From Candidatus Peregrinibacteria bacterium CG10_big_fil_rev_8_21_14_0_10_55_24 (lineage in GTDB: Bacteria; Patescibacteriota; Gracilibacteria; Peribacterales; Peribacteraceae), in contig PFDV01000001.1 in assembly GCA_002772745.1 (NCBI GenBank), forward strand, positions 1 through 64,000: a stretch of DNA of 64,000 nt, in the 5' to 3' direction. Made by a program: the position numbers and the translations under genes. Positions 18,569 through 28,358 of the stretch are shown here, one piece after another. Every line of letters begins with the position of its first letter. Position 1 is the first letter of the stretch. Under the pieces are notes generated by a model, which was given only the letters and a program-made list of their open reading frames with translations, was not told where the DNA came from and ran no database searches.

Positions 18569-20068
18569 TCACTCCCCTTCTCCCGGCATACAGGTCACTC
18601 TGAGGAGCGGCGCGTTCTTAACATGCTCAAAACACGGGTCCGCCAGAAACGCTTTGACATACTCACCGTAGTATTCGTAGAAAAGCGGTGACGTCATAAA
18701 GTAGAGCGGTCGCTCCTGCAGAGCGGAGAGGAGATCCAAGCGTTCGTCATGGCTGCCGTAGAGAAATTGTTCCCAGTCATCGTACGTCCACGGAGGGTAA
18801 TCGAACAATCCCGGTCCCCCCGTTTGGTGCTCAGGCAACCATCCCAGGAGCCGCACGGCCATCTGGTTCTCCAGAGCAATGACCGCCGCATCGCTCTCTA
18901 TCGCAGCAGGGAGCGCCTGAATGGACTGGAGCGCCTCGACGCTGGTCCCCGGTTCCCAGCGCAGCATCCAGGTAACGCTCAGCCACCCCTGCCAGAGAAT
19001 CAACGCGACCAGAAGGACGCGTAGGAATCGTGGAGCGATGTAGATCCACGTATCGCGCAGGCCCATCGCCGCAAAGGGGAGAAGAAAGAAATCGAGTTGA
19101 AGGAAGAACCGCCGATAGAAGACGAGCTTGAAGAGCACGAATACGGCACAGACGAGTACGGAAAGTTGCCATACGGAAAAGCGTTCTCTGCGAAAACTCC
19201 AGGCAAATCCCCCCATGCCCAAGGCAAGGAGCACCCACCCGTTACGCACGTAGAGGATGGCATCCGGAAAGACACCGCCGGGCGCGTCTTCCCCCCGCAG
19301 AAGAAGGATGGACTTCAAGGGCGCCCAGAATGCCCTGAACCAGATCGGTGCATACCAGATGAGTCCTAAGAGAGCGATGAGAACAAACAGAATTGTGAGG
19401 CGACGAAAGGACGGATTACGCCACTGCGTGGGCAAGTGGAGTACCCACCACGCTGCAAGAACAAGTGCGAGAATCAATCCGGTTTGGTTATGGGAGAGAA
19501 TCGTCATCGCACCGAGCGGCACGATCCACAGTGATTTTTTCTCAAATGCGCTCAGCGTGAGGACCAGGAAGACCAGGGAAAAAAACGTCTTCCAATACAT
19601 CGCTGCAAAGCCGTCGTAGTACGCCAGGGAGAGCAACCCCATGAGGAGTGTGAGCACTCCGATTGTCCTGTCCTCCCTCTGTGCCATCACCATACCAAAG
19701 ACACTGATAAGCAGAACCGCCATGGCACTCCATATCCACCCCAAGAACCAGTCGACGGGGATGGAGAGCTTCAGGAGATAACTCGAAACGATGAAGAGCC
19801 CGTAGGGGTATTCCTGCGCCCAAGGACGCAACTCCGGAAGAACAAAGGGCGGCCAAGCCTCAGCATAGCGCAGGAAGAGGTACCGATAGATGCCGGGGTC
19901 AAACCCGAGGGGCAATCCAAAGCGCACGACTGGGTAGAGGAACTTCGCTGCCAGGAGGAGGATCAGAGCCCCCACGATGAGCGCAACGGAGTGTTTCTTT
20001 ACCCAAAGACCTGCATGCTGGTACGGCATTTGCACAAGCATACCACAGCACAACCGAAGAAGAGCCAA
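18569..20068 (-). CDS. Polytopic membrane protein, glycosyltransferase-like
   Basis: Many TM segments; large loop after N-terminal helix; no confident family. Confidence 0.6.
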   Translation of the reverse strand: MALLRLCCGMLVQMPYQHAGLWVKKHSVALIVGALILLLAAKFLYPVVRFGLPLGFDPGIYRYLFLRYAEAWPPFVLPELRPWAQEYPYGLFIVSSYLLKLSIPVDWFLGWIWSAMAVLLISVFGMVMAQREDRTIGVLTLLMGLLSLAYYDGFAAMYWKTFFSLVFLVLTLSAFEKKSLWIVPLGAMTILSHNQTGLILALVLAAWWVLHLPTQWRNPSFRRLTILFVLIALLGLIWYAPIWFRAFWAPLKSILLLRGEDAPGGVFPDAILYVRNGWVLLALGMGGFAWSFRRERFSVWQLSVLVCAVFVLFKLVFYRRFFLQLDFFLLPFAAMGLRDTWIYIAPRFLRVLLVALILWQGWLSVTWMLRWEPGTSVEALQSIQALPAAIESDAAVIALENQMAVRLLGWLPEHQTGGPGLFDYPPWTYDDWEQFLYGSHDERLDLLSALQERPLYFMTSPLFYEYYGEYVKAFLADPCFEHVKNAPLLRVTCMPGEGE

Positions 20069-20104
20069 GTCATTGCGACGCCTGGAGGCATATCACTAGG
20101 ATAA

Positions 20105-20470
20105 TGGCATACCGTCCTCCAACGATACGTTCGGAAAAGAAACCTCTTTGTAGGTGATGCCTATCGAACGGTGACCATGCCAACGGTGCCGCTTATCAAG
20201 GTATTGCGCGATCGAGGTGCGCCTCAGGTCATTGAGTACCTGAGTATGGATACCGAAGGCTCGGAGTACGCAATCCTGAAGGATTTTCCCTTTGAGGAAT
20301 ACACCTTTCTCGCCATTTCAGTGGAACACAATTCCATAGAGCAATCCAAGGAAAGTCTCTGCCATCTGCTCGTTGGCAAGGGGTACGTCCGGGTGAAGGA
20401 GGAGCCGGTTGATGACTACTACGTACACTGCTCGCTCCTTCATCATCGAGAGAGTTGTTGTACTATGTAA
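20105..20470 (+). pseudogene. C-terminal remnant of an FkbM-family methyltransferase
   Basis: IEYLSMDTEGSEYAILKDFPFEEYTFLAISVEHN and DDYYVHCSL match the FkbM C-terminal half; frame closed by TAA at 20102 and the SAM-binding N-terminal half is absent. Confidence 0.6.
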
Positions 20471-20471
20471 T

Positions 20472-20608
20472 GTTCACACATACGAGAATTTTTCTCTTCT
20501 TCTAGGCAAAATATCCCTTGAGCGCCGCACCCGGGAACGGGTGCTGCTGAGTGTAAATTATCTCAAGCAGCAGCCCTTCGTGGCTGCGGTGCCTGGGGAT
20601 ATGTGAAC
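20472..20608. ncRNA. Candidate structured RNA element, strand undetermined
   Basis: Nested helices: 20472-77/20603-08, 20484-88/20492-96, 20511-17/20596-602, 20518-22/20562-66, 20527-33/20538-44, 20570-75/20582-87. Confidence 0.35.
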
Positions 20609-20613
20609 ACTAC

Positions 20614-21420
20614 CTAATCCTCAATGAGATCCGCCAGAACCACAAAACGATCTCGCGTCGATCCAACGGGGAAGCAGGTGATGATCTTCAATGTGCGCTC
20701 TTCGTACTCCTGATGCAGAATATCCGTGGCCGTCTTCGGGACCACATCTGTGGACCGTACGCGGTAGCGTACGGATTGTCCGCGGGCAGTGACGATGATT
20801 TCTGCTCCGCGATCGATGGTCGGCAATTGCGCGAAGAGCGCACCGTAGAGCGAGTCTTGAGCGCGCTCATCGGGAGGACTGCTGTGCCCTGCAATGATGA
20901 GAGATCCGGATCTTCCGGGAGCACTGGAATGTGGATAGGCGGTGGCGCCGTGGAGCAGACCCACCTGCATCTGTTCCTCAAGCATGGCCCAGTCATGCGC
21001 ATCCCAATAGATTCGCGAAGGCAGCCACACCGGAGCCGTAATATCGAGTGAGGGGATGCTGAGCGTGAGCCAAGGCTCAATGCCCCATCGCTCAAGATCG
21101 CTCTTGGGGACATCTTCCGCAGGCGCACGTTCTTCTTTCTGCGTTGCATCAACGACTTTTTCCTGCGCCAGATCGACCTTAGGAACAACGAAAGAAGGAA
21201 TCTCCTGCACATCTTCTTGTGCTGCAGAGTGCACAGCATCAACAGGATCTTCCTCTGTGAACATGGGAGGAGCCACTGCTACGAACATGTATTCCTCTAT
21301 CGAAGTCAGCTCCCCCCTCAGAACATGCCAGGAAACAATTCCCGTCCACAGCGCGAAGGATTCCACAACAAGAACTACGGCAAGCACCGTCAGGAGTACC
21401 TGTTTTTTTGTGTGTGTCAT
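20614..21420 (-). CDS. Sortase family protein
   Basis: IAGHSSPPDE (His), LKIITCFPVGSTRDRFVVLA (Cys/Arg). Confidence 0.8.
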   Translation of the reverse strand: MTHTKKQVLLTVLAVVLVVESFALWTGIVSWHVLRGELTSIEEYMFVAVAPPMFTEEDPVDAVHSAAQEDVQEIPSFVVPKVDLAQEKVVDATQKEERAPAEDVPKSDLERWGIEPWLTLSIPSLDITAPVWLPSRIYWDAHDWAMLEEQMQVGLLHGATAYPHSSAPGRSGSLIIAGHSSPPDERAQDSLYGALFAQLPTIDRGAEIIVTARGQSVRYRVRSTDVVPKTATDILHQEYEERTLKIITCFPVGSTRDRFVVLADLIED

Positions 21421-21610
21421 TATTAATTATTATAACATATTTTCGTATTTTATTCAAATATCGTATCTCCTCCAACTTCCGTAGAAGAACTGGTTGTATC
21501 ACCCATCCTCGTCCGTCGAAGGCGGACGACGAACGGGTACCGCAATAAAAATCCTTGAGTATACTGCAAGATTTTTTTTGCGTAAGCTGGCGAAGCTTTA
21601 CACTGCAACC

Positions 21611-22633
21611 ATGCGGATTCTTGGTATCGAAACTTCGTGCGATGAGACCGGCGTTGCCATCGTTGAGAACGGCACGAACGTCAAGAGCAATGTCATCGCT
21701 ACATCAAAAGATGCGTATGGTGCCCTGGGCGGAGTCATCCCTGAACACGCTGCGCGCAAACAAATGGAGAGCATTCTTCATGTCATTGACCTTGCGCTGA
21801 AGGAAGCCGATGTCGATAGCGAAACACTGGATGCCATCGCGGTTACTCGCGGGCCAGGTCTCTTGGTTTCCCTCTTGGTCGGCACCACCGTTGCCCGCAC
21901 CCTTCATGCGCTCTGGAACGTCCCGCTCATCGGCGTACACCACACATTGGGGCACTTGAGTTCACCGTGGCTTGAACAAGACAACGAACCTCGGTTTCCA
22001 TCCATCACCCTTTCTGCCTCCGGTGGGCACACCGAACTCTGGTACCGCACCGGGCACACGCGCGGAACACTCCTGGGCTCCACGCGCGACGACGCAGCCG
22101 GCGAAGCGTTCGATAAGGGAGCGCAGCTTCTGGGACTCCCGTATCCGGGCGGACCCTCCATTGCCAACGCCGCGCGTCACGGCAACCCCAAGGCATTTCG
22201 GTTCCCCAGCCCTCTCGCTAATAGCCAAGATCTCTCGTTGAGCTTCTCCGGTCTCAAGACTGCCCTGCGCTATACGTTGCGCGATCTCCATGAGCCCTCG
22301 CAGCAAACAATCGCTGATCTCGCCGCCAGCTACCAACAGGCTATTTGCCGACATCTCGCCGACCGTTTGCTTGCTGCCGTACGTGTTACACCCGATATTT
22401 GTGAAGTGCACCTCGTCGGCGGAGTTTCGGCGAATACCGCGCTGCGTACCATGCTCACCGAAGCCCTTGGGAACCTGCCATTGCGCACTCCTTCCAATCT
22501 TCGCTACTGCACGGACAACGGTGCCATGATTGCGGCTGCCGCAAACTTCCTTTACGCCGAACGTGGAAAGAAAGCTTTCGAGCCTTTCGAAACCGTTGCA
22601 GCTCTGCCGCTCTCTGCAGCACTGGAACACTGA
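21611..22633 (+). CDS. tsaD: tRNA N6-adenosine threonylcarbamoyltransferase
   Basis: MRILGIETSCDETGVAIV, PGLLVSLLVG, GVHHTLGHL, ASGGHTELW. Confidence 0.92.
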   Translation: MRILGIETSCDETGVAIVENGTNVKSNVIATSKDAYGALGGVIPEHAARKQMESILHVIDLALKEADVDSETLDAIAVTRGPGLLVSLLVGTTVARTLHALWNVPLIGVHHTLGHLSSPWLEQDNEPRFPSITLSASGGHTELWYRTGHTRGTLLGSTRDDAAGEAFDKGAQLLGLPYPGGPSIANAARHGNPKAFRFPSPLANSQDLSLSFSGLKTALRYTLRDLHEPSQQTIADLAASYQQAICRHLADRLLAAVRVTPDICEVHLVGGVSANTALRTMLTEALGNLPLRTPSNLRYCTDNGAMIAAAANFLYAERGKKAFEPFETVAALPLSAALEH

Positions 22634-22676
22634 TACCTCCGTCCGGCGGGCACGGTTAAAATGACGACACGCCGCA

Positions 22677-22772
22677 CTAGAACGCCGAGAAGACGGGGAG
22701 AAGCGCTGTGAGGACGATTGCCGCCATACCGAGGAAGGCAATAACTCGAATGGTACGGTGGTTCTTGGACAT
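22677..22772 (-). CDS. 31-aa membrane microprotein MSKNHRTIRVIAFLGMAAIVLTALLPVFSAF
   Basis: ATG 2 nt after the stop of the upstream PKD-protein gene (coupled); basic N-terminus then TM helix. Below the ORF-track size cutoff. Confidence 0.5.
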   Translation of the reverse strand: MSKNHRTIRVIAFLGMAAIVLTALLPVFSAF

Positions 22773-22774
22773 AA

Positions 22775-24784
22775 TCAGAAGGCAGAAATAGTAATGACTT
22801 CCTTACTCGTGCTGCCCACGGAATCCTGCACCGTCAACGTCACCTTGTAGGTCCCCGCTTTCTCGAACACATGAACGGGTTGTTGCTCATCGGATTGCGC
22901 TCCATCACCAAAATCCCAAAGAATGGATGCCGGATTGCCCGTCGTGCATGCCATATTGAAACTCACACCAAGCGGAACCTTACCCGATGTTCTACTGGGC
23001 ATGGCGCACGCATCCAACACGGGAGCCCGAACGACAATGAATTTTGAGCCTTCGTACATTTTCCCGCTCGTCGTATATGCCTTGAGAGTGATTTGGAATG
23101 TTCCTGGGAGCTCGAAGGTGTACTCCACAAGAGCCCCACGCTGTTGAGGCGCGCTTTCCTCTTCACCGAACAGCCATTCAAAACCGGTGATTTCCTCGCC
23201 GGGGATCACGGTTTCCGAGGCATCGAATCGAACAACGAGCGGCGCTACCCCCTGCTCCGGAGTCATGCGAATGGAGACACTGGATGCCTGGGGTTCCACG
23301 ATAAGTGTAATGGGCTTGCGCAGAACCTTGCCATCAGGATCCTGCGCGACAAGCGTGAGCGTGTACGTACCCGGGCGGCGATAAATTGCCTGGAGCGTCG
23401 TATCGGTAGAACCCACACTCGTGGCACCCGGAGCCTCCCAGGTAAAGGAGACGAGCGGAAGCGTGGTGCGGGGGGTCAAACTCACGGACACGGGTACCTC
23501 TCCACGCAACTCTTCCTGACCTCGCTCGAACTCTGGCGAGCCATCAAAAGCCAAATCGGGGAGTTTAAGCGTTTCCACAACACGAACCACCTTGGAAAGT
23601 TGCGCCACCGCACCACTCTGTGAGTGGATGACAGCCTTCACCTGGAAGACGCCTCGCTGCTGGAAATTGTGCCCGACACGCTCCCCCTTGGCCTTCTCCC
23701 CATCGCCGAAATCCCAGATGACGTCCTTGATGGCAATGGACGATTGTATGTGAAAAATCGTCCCCAAAGGAGCAGGGCCGATCAGGTTTTCCGGCTCGGA
23801 AACGATGCTCACCGGGAACGGCGGCTCTTCCGGTTCATAGATCTCAATATCCCGTTCGTAGACATTCTGGGTCTGATTGGCAAATTTCACCGTTGCCGTG
23901 ACGGTGAAAGTGCCCGTTTGCAGATACGTGTGCGCGGCATCGGGAAGATCACTGACCGTATCCACAATACCATCGCTCTCAAAATCCCACTGGACTTCGC
24001 GAATCTCTTCTTCCTCATCAATGAGGTGTGCCACGCTGAAACGAATGGGCTCCTCCACGCCCGGGCGCAGCGGCGAAACGGAGAAAACCGCCTTGGGAAT
24101 GGAAACGCGCCTGAGTATCCGACGCGTTGTTCCATTATTGAGCTGAATCGTCACGGCAACTTGATAGACGCCCGGACGATCATAGAGAGCGGTAGCACCG
24201 GGTTCGACCGTGTTGTCATTCTCCACACCATCACCGTCAAAATCCCATGAGAAACTGACAGGACGCAAGTTCCTGTTCGCAAGAATTTTCACCGCATGCT
24301 CCAGGCTAAATGTCACGGCCAGTGGAGCAACCATCTGCTCCTGATCAACCGGATCCGTGATGACGAGAGAGAGTGATGGCTCACGGAGAATCAGTACGGG
24401 GGTAAGCGCACTCAAAACCACACCGGGGAGGAGGAAACCAGCGACTCGGACAAAGCTGAGAATACGCACGCGCGGAGCGACATGTTTACGATTGACGCGG
24501 CGCAGGGCGAGTGCCCCTAAGGAGAGGAGAACGAGCGCGCCGACGACACAACTCATCACACCGGGGAGAAGCAGATCCTGCATCGCCCCTGTCGCACTGG
24601 GGAAAACCAGGAGCAGGAACACACACCAGAGAACATAGGCCCCATAGGGCAATGCAATGAACACGAGCAACACATTGCGCATGCGCTTCGTCATCTTCTC
24701 CGGAACGGCCGGATGAGCCGCATCAACGGGTTCGCCCGGCGCAGGAGAGATGCTGTCGATGGATGGCGGCGGAGATTGCTGCAT
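22775..24784 (-). CDS. Membrane-anchored multi-PKD-domain protein
   Basis: N-terminal TM helices then repeated WDFGDGxxxxxxxxxHxFxxxGxYxVxxxV. Confidence 0.85.
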   Translation of the reverse strand: MQQSPPPSIDSISPAPGEPVDAAHPAVPEKMTKRMRNVLLVFIALPYGAYVLWCVFLLLVFPSATGAMQDLLLPGVMSCVVGALVLLSLGALALRRVNRKHVAPRVRILSFVRVAGFLLPGVVLSALTPVLILREPSLSLVITDPVDQEQMVAPLAVTFSLEHAVKILANRNLRPVSFSWDFDGDGVENDNTVEPGATALYDRPGVYQVAVTIQLNNGTTRRILRRVSIPKAVFSVSPLRPGVEEPIRFSVAHLIDEEEEIREVQWDFESDGIVDTVSDLPDAAHTYLQTGTFTVTATVKFANQTQNVYERDIEIYEPEEPPFPVSIVSEPENLIGPAPLGTIFHIQSSIAIKDVIWDFGDGEKAKGERVGHNFQQRGVFQVKAVIHSQSGAVAQLSKVVRVVETLKLPDLAFDGSPEFERGQEELRGEVPVSVSLTPRTTLPLVSFTWEAPGATSVGSTDTTLQAIYRRPGTYTLTLVAQDPDGKVLRKPITLIVEPQASSVSIRMTPEQGVAPLVVRFDASETVIPGEEITGFEWLFGEEESAPQQRGALVEYTFELPGTFQITLKAYTTSGKMYEGSKFIVVRAPVLDACAMPSRTSGKVPLGVSFNMACTTGNPASILWDFGDGAQSDEQQPVHVFEKAGTYKVTLTVQDSVGSTSKEVITISAF

Positions 24785-24787
24785 GCT

Positions 24788-25783
24788 CTACGATGCAGGA
24801 AGGGACGGAACGATACCTTCGTCAATGAGTTGTTGCATGAACGCATCGTCGAGTTCAGGTTGCACCATATCTCCCTCCATCATGCTCTGAGCGGGAGAAA
24901 CGGGCAAGGACAACCCCATGGGCTTCGCTCCTTTGGGAATCGTCACAGGAGCTCCACTCCCCTGATCTGTAAGATCGATGGAGAAGCGCAGAGAAAGCAT
25001 TCGTTCCGGTCCAAGAGGGACAGCATTCACAGACCACTCCACACGACGCAGCAAGAAGGATTCCGCATCAATCCACAACTCACCCTGGGCATCACTCTCT
25101 TCAACAAAAGTCCGCAATGCCTGCGGATCGAATTCAAGTCCGCCCTCCTCGAGCGAAAGCTCGGAAAAATACGTAACAAGTTTCTCCGGATCAATTGCGG
25201 TCACATAGTGATACGTCGTGTGGCCGTCGACTGTGGCAAACCCCTTGTCTTCACTCACGCGCACGACTTGGGATTGCGCGTTGATGATCTGCGGATCGGG
25301 CGTCACGGAGGTTCCGAACGCTTCCGTACCATCCGAAGGGAGCAGCCACCACACTCCCGAAATTCCTTCCAGTATATCTTGGGGCAAAAAAGTCGACGCC
25401 GAGTCATCCCGAATATTCTCGATACGCACGTACGTTTCCGTCGGTGATGCGACGACGATCTGCACCGTTCCTCGAAGCTCTCCGCCATCCGTGTTCGCTG
25501 TACTCCTGAGGACGACGTCGGCCTCAAGCGCCACCTGTGCCCCTCCGTTCTGCGACACACCGGAAATCTGGGCTTCTCCCGTCACCTCCTTCATCCAATC
25601 CTCGCGATCCGGTGAAGCATAGGTGAGTAGAACATCCCCAGAAAATGCGACGGATTCTACGCGCTGACTCTCGCGCGCTGCGCGCGCAAGCACCTCCTCT
25701 ACAGGCAATCGCTGCACCGGTGGTCGCGCGCAGGCAACAAGCACCAGGCAAAGCGCGCCGATGATTGTTCGCTTTTGTGGCAC
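24788..25783 (-). CDS. Predicted lipoprotein
   Basis: Lipobox LVAC in MPQKRTIIGALCLVLVACARPP. Confidence 0.7.
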   Translation of the reverse strand: MPQKRTIIGALCLVLVACARPPVQRLPVEEVLARAARESQRVESVAFSGDVLLTYASPDREDWMKEVTGEAQISGVSQNGGAQVALEADVVLRSTANTDGGELRGTVQIVVASPTETYVRIENIRDDSASTFLPQDILEGISGVWWLLPSDGTEAFGTSVTPDPQIINAQSQVVRVSEDKGFATVDGHTTYHYVTAIDPEKLVTYFSELSLEEGGLEFDPQALRTFVEESDAQGELWIDAESFLLRRVEWSVNAVPLGPERMLSLRFSIDLTDQGSGAPVTIPKGAKPMGLSLPVSPAQSMMEGDMVQPELDDAFMQQLIDEGIVPSLPAS

Positions 25784-25837
25784 GGGTAGGTCTCCACCAG
25801 TGTGCCACGCAGAGGAGCGTATGCCAATAAGCCCGCC

Positions 25838-26770
25838 CTATTCTCTTGCGTCCGCCGGTTCGGAGATGAGATCACTGGGTTCCTCGATGACAAAGGATAA
25901 CGTGCGACGTCGGCTCGCGCGGACATTTGCGCGCAGGAGGAAGATCCTCTTCACATTCTTCTCAAGGAGCAACGGCGGATCGAAGGTAAGCTGCACCGTA
26001 TCCCCCGTCAGAGAAGAGGCTTTGTCCGTAACAGGGCCACGAGTCCCCGTAAGGAAGATCTGCTGGAGATCCATCTCCCGCGCAGATCCCTCGTTAGTGA
26101 AGGTCACAGAACGCAGCAGATGATCGTCGTATCCATCCGCTTCCAATTGGAAGCGCATCACGTCTCTCCCGTTACCGTATGTCACGCGCTTGAGGAGCGG
26201 CAAGTACGTCACGGAGATCGTTCCCACCTGCGGCCCGACCGTGCGCGTTACGGCAACCTTGCGCGTGGTCTGCTCTATGGTTACGGTCGCGCCACCTGCA
26301 TCGATGTTCCTCGGCATGTACAGGATGAACCGATGCTCCCCTGTCGGCGCGGCATCGGGGGAGAAATCCGCAGCCACGATCACCTCGCGCTCCTGGCAGG
26401 CAGGAACAACGAAGGAACGCAGCCGAAGATCCACCCAACCATCGCGGCGCGCGATGGGAAATGAGTTCGTGAGACGCCTGCTCTCGCTCAAGATATACAC
26501 GCCAACAATGTCTTCTGAGCTCCCCATTCCTCTGCGTTGAACGGAAATCGTCGAAATCGGCACATCCGCCTTGCAATGGGCGCGTAAATGCAGGGTGAGC
26601 ATCGCTACCCTCTGCGAACCCGGAGCAACCGAAAGGGGTTCGCTGTCACTGATCACCTCAACGTCCAAAACACCCTGTGCCTGCTCACGTTGCTCTACGA
26701 CCGTGCCAGGAAGATGCCCATTCACCGTGAAGTGATAGAGGAAGTACGCGAGGAGCAAGGAAGACGTCAT
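25838..26770 (-). CDS. Secreted/anchored hypothetical protein
   Basis: Start MTSSLLLAYFLYHF; TATACT 7 nt upstream of ATG; beta-rich sequence. Confidence 0.6.
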   Translation of the reverse strand: MTSSLLLAYFLYHFTVNGHLPGTVVEQREQAQGVLDVEVISDSEPLSVAPGSQRVAMLTLHLRAHCKADVPISTISVQRRGMGSSEDIVGVYILSESRRLTNSFPIARRDGWVDLRLRSFVVPACQEREVIVAADFSPDAAPTGEHRFILYMPRNIDAGGATVTIEQTTRKVAVTRTVGPQVGTISVTYLPLLKRVTYGNGRDVMRFQLEADGYDDHLLRSVTFTNEGSAREMDLQQIFLTGTRGPVTDKASSLTGDTVQLTFDPPLLLEKNVKRIFLLRANVRASRRRTLSFVIEEPSDLISEPADARE

Positions 26771-26790
26771 CGCGCACAGTATACATGAGG

Positions 26791-26917
26791 ATTGAGAAGG
26801 TGCAGGAGGTGAGAGATGGACGAAGTTTGGGAAGTTTCGTGAGGTAAAGGAAGTTTGGGAGGTTGTTAAAACCTTCCTGACTTTCCTGACCTGCCCCACC
26901 TCCCAAACTTCCTGCAC
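26791..26917. repeat. 9-nt-phased polypurine/polypyrimidine inverted element (locus R1)
   Basis: Right arm CCTTCCTGA|CTTTCCTGA|CCTGCCCCA|CCTCCCAAA|CTTCCTGCA (26872-26916); 16-bp perfect inverted repeat 26848-26863/26898-26913. Confidence 0.75.
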
Positions 26918-27763
26918 TCACCAACGCCCTCCCGCACCTCCTCCACCAAAGGAACCGCCACCAAACCCTCCGCCGCCGCTCCCACCTCGCCACCCGCCGC
27001 TCGTCCAACGCCCCCGCCTTCCGCTCTTGGCGAGCGCGGGGAAGCGAGAGACGACAAAATCAAGAATCAATCCGAAGAGCGCGAGCAGAGGAATCGCCAG
27101 CCACCAACCGACAAAAAGCACGATGATTACGCCCGCAACGACACCGATGACGCCACCGAGCCACCAGGATTTCGTGCGCGCAAGCAATGCAACGAGAAAC
27201 TGAAAGAGCACAATGATCACGATGAATATCCACGTGCCGATACCACCGCTCTCGGAATGCATGTAACGATCAGACGTGTACTCGCCGGCGATGTGTTTCT
27301 TCAGCGCCTCTACTCCCGCCTGGATTCCCTGCGCGTAATCTCCGTCACGGAAGTGCGGGACGATTTCTTCATCGATGATGCCCTTGGCGACGATATCCGG
27401 AACCGCACCCTCTAATCCATACCCCGTAGCCAGGAAGAGCTCGCGATCAGAGTACGCGATGAAGAGAAGGATACCGTTATCGTTCTCAGCAGAGCCGATG
27501 CCCCATTTGCGGCCCACATCGACCGATGCATCAGCAATTGGCTCGCCATTGAGCGTGTTCACGATGAGCACGGCGATTTCGTTCGACGTCGCATCGCGGT
27601 ACTGCGAAAGATCGCTCTCCAACGCAGCTTCTTCCTCGGATGAGAGCACCCCGGCCATGTCCGTAATAAATCCGTCGTTGGGAGGAACATCGAACGCCAG
27701 TGCGTGCCCCGCAAGAAGGAGTGCAAGGCTGGCGCCGATGACTGCAAAGAAACGCAGCATCAT
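26918..27763 (-). CDS. TPM-domain (YgcG-like) membrane protein
   Basis: GFITDMAGVLSSEEEAALES, NDNGILLFIAYSDRELFLATGYGLEG; Gly-rich C-terminus. Confidence 0.85.
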   Translation of the reverse strand: MMLRFFAVIGASLALLLAGHALAFDVPPNDGFITDMAGVLSSEEEAALESDLSQYRDATSNEIAVLIVNTLNGEPIADASVDVGRKWGIGSAENDNGILLFIAYSDRELFLATGYGLEGAVPDIVAKGIIDEEIVPHFRDGDYAQGIQAGVEALKKHIAGEYTSDRYMHSESGGIGTWIFIVIIVLFQFLVALLARTKSWWLGGVIGVVAGVIIVLFVGWWLAIPLLALFGLILDFVVSRFPALAKSGRRGRWTSGGWRGGSGGGGFGGGSFGGGGAGGRW

Positions 27764-28317
27764 TAGAATTCCACAGCAGGAGCTTCCTCCGCACCTTCCT
27801 GTGCCTCGAAGAAAGACTCCTCGGCAAAGCCGAAGAGACCGGCGAGTACGAGCCCCGGGAAGCGCTTCACCTTCACGTTGTAACTGCGCACGATGCTATT
27901 GTAATCCCGTCGCGCCGTGGCGATGCGGTTCTCGGTGCCCTCGAGCTGCGCCATCAGGTCGCGATACGCCTGCGTTGCCTGGAGCTGCGGATAGTTCTCC
28001 AGCGTGACGAGAAGGCGGCCGAGTGCTCCATCCATTCCTTCCGCCGCAGCAATCTGCTCACCCCGGCCCTGCGCATTCATCCACTGTGTGCGTGCTTCGG
28101 TCACCTCGCGGAACGTGGTCTGCTCGAATTCCGCAGCGCCCTTGACCGTGTTGACGAGGTTGGGAATGAGATCCGCCCGGCGCTGGTATTGCGTTTCCAC
28201 CTGCGCCCAGTTCTCGTTGAGCGATTCGCGAGACGAGATGAAACCGTTGTAACCGAACCATGCCCATCCGGCGAGCACGATAGCAACAACTGCAATGATG
28301 ATCAGAGTTTTCTTCAT
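27763..28317 (-). CDS. lemA: LemA family protein
   Basis: N-terminal TM; YNGFISSRESLNENWAQVETQYQRRADLIPNLVNTVKG; FPGLVLAGLFGF. Confidence 0.9.
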   Translation of the reverse strand: MKKTLIIIAVVAIVLAGWAWFGYNGFISSRESLNENWAQVETQYQRRADLIPNLVNTVKGAAEFEQTTFREVTEARTQWMNAQGRGEQIAAAEGMDGALGRLLVTLENYPQLQATQAYRDLMAQLEGTENRIATARRDYNSIVRSYNVKVKRFPGLVLAGLFGFAEESFFEAQEGAEEAPAVEF

Positions 28318-28358
28318 GGGGTAATGGGGAAAATACTTTCAAGGGAAGTGTACCACGA

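Noticed and set aside
21541-21582. Inverted repeat with T8 run upstream of tsaD as an attenuator
   Set aside because: Pairing is imperfect and AT-rich, no leader peptide is evident, and a TACACT box lies downstream right before the tsaD ATG.
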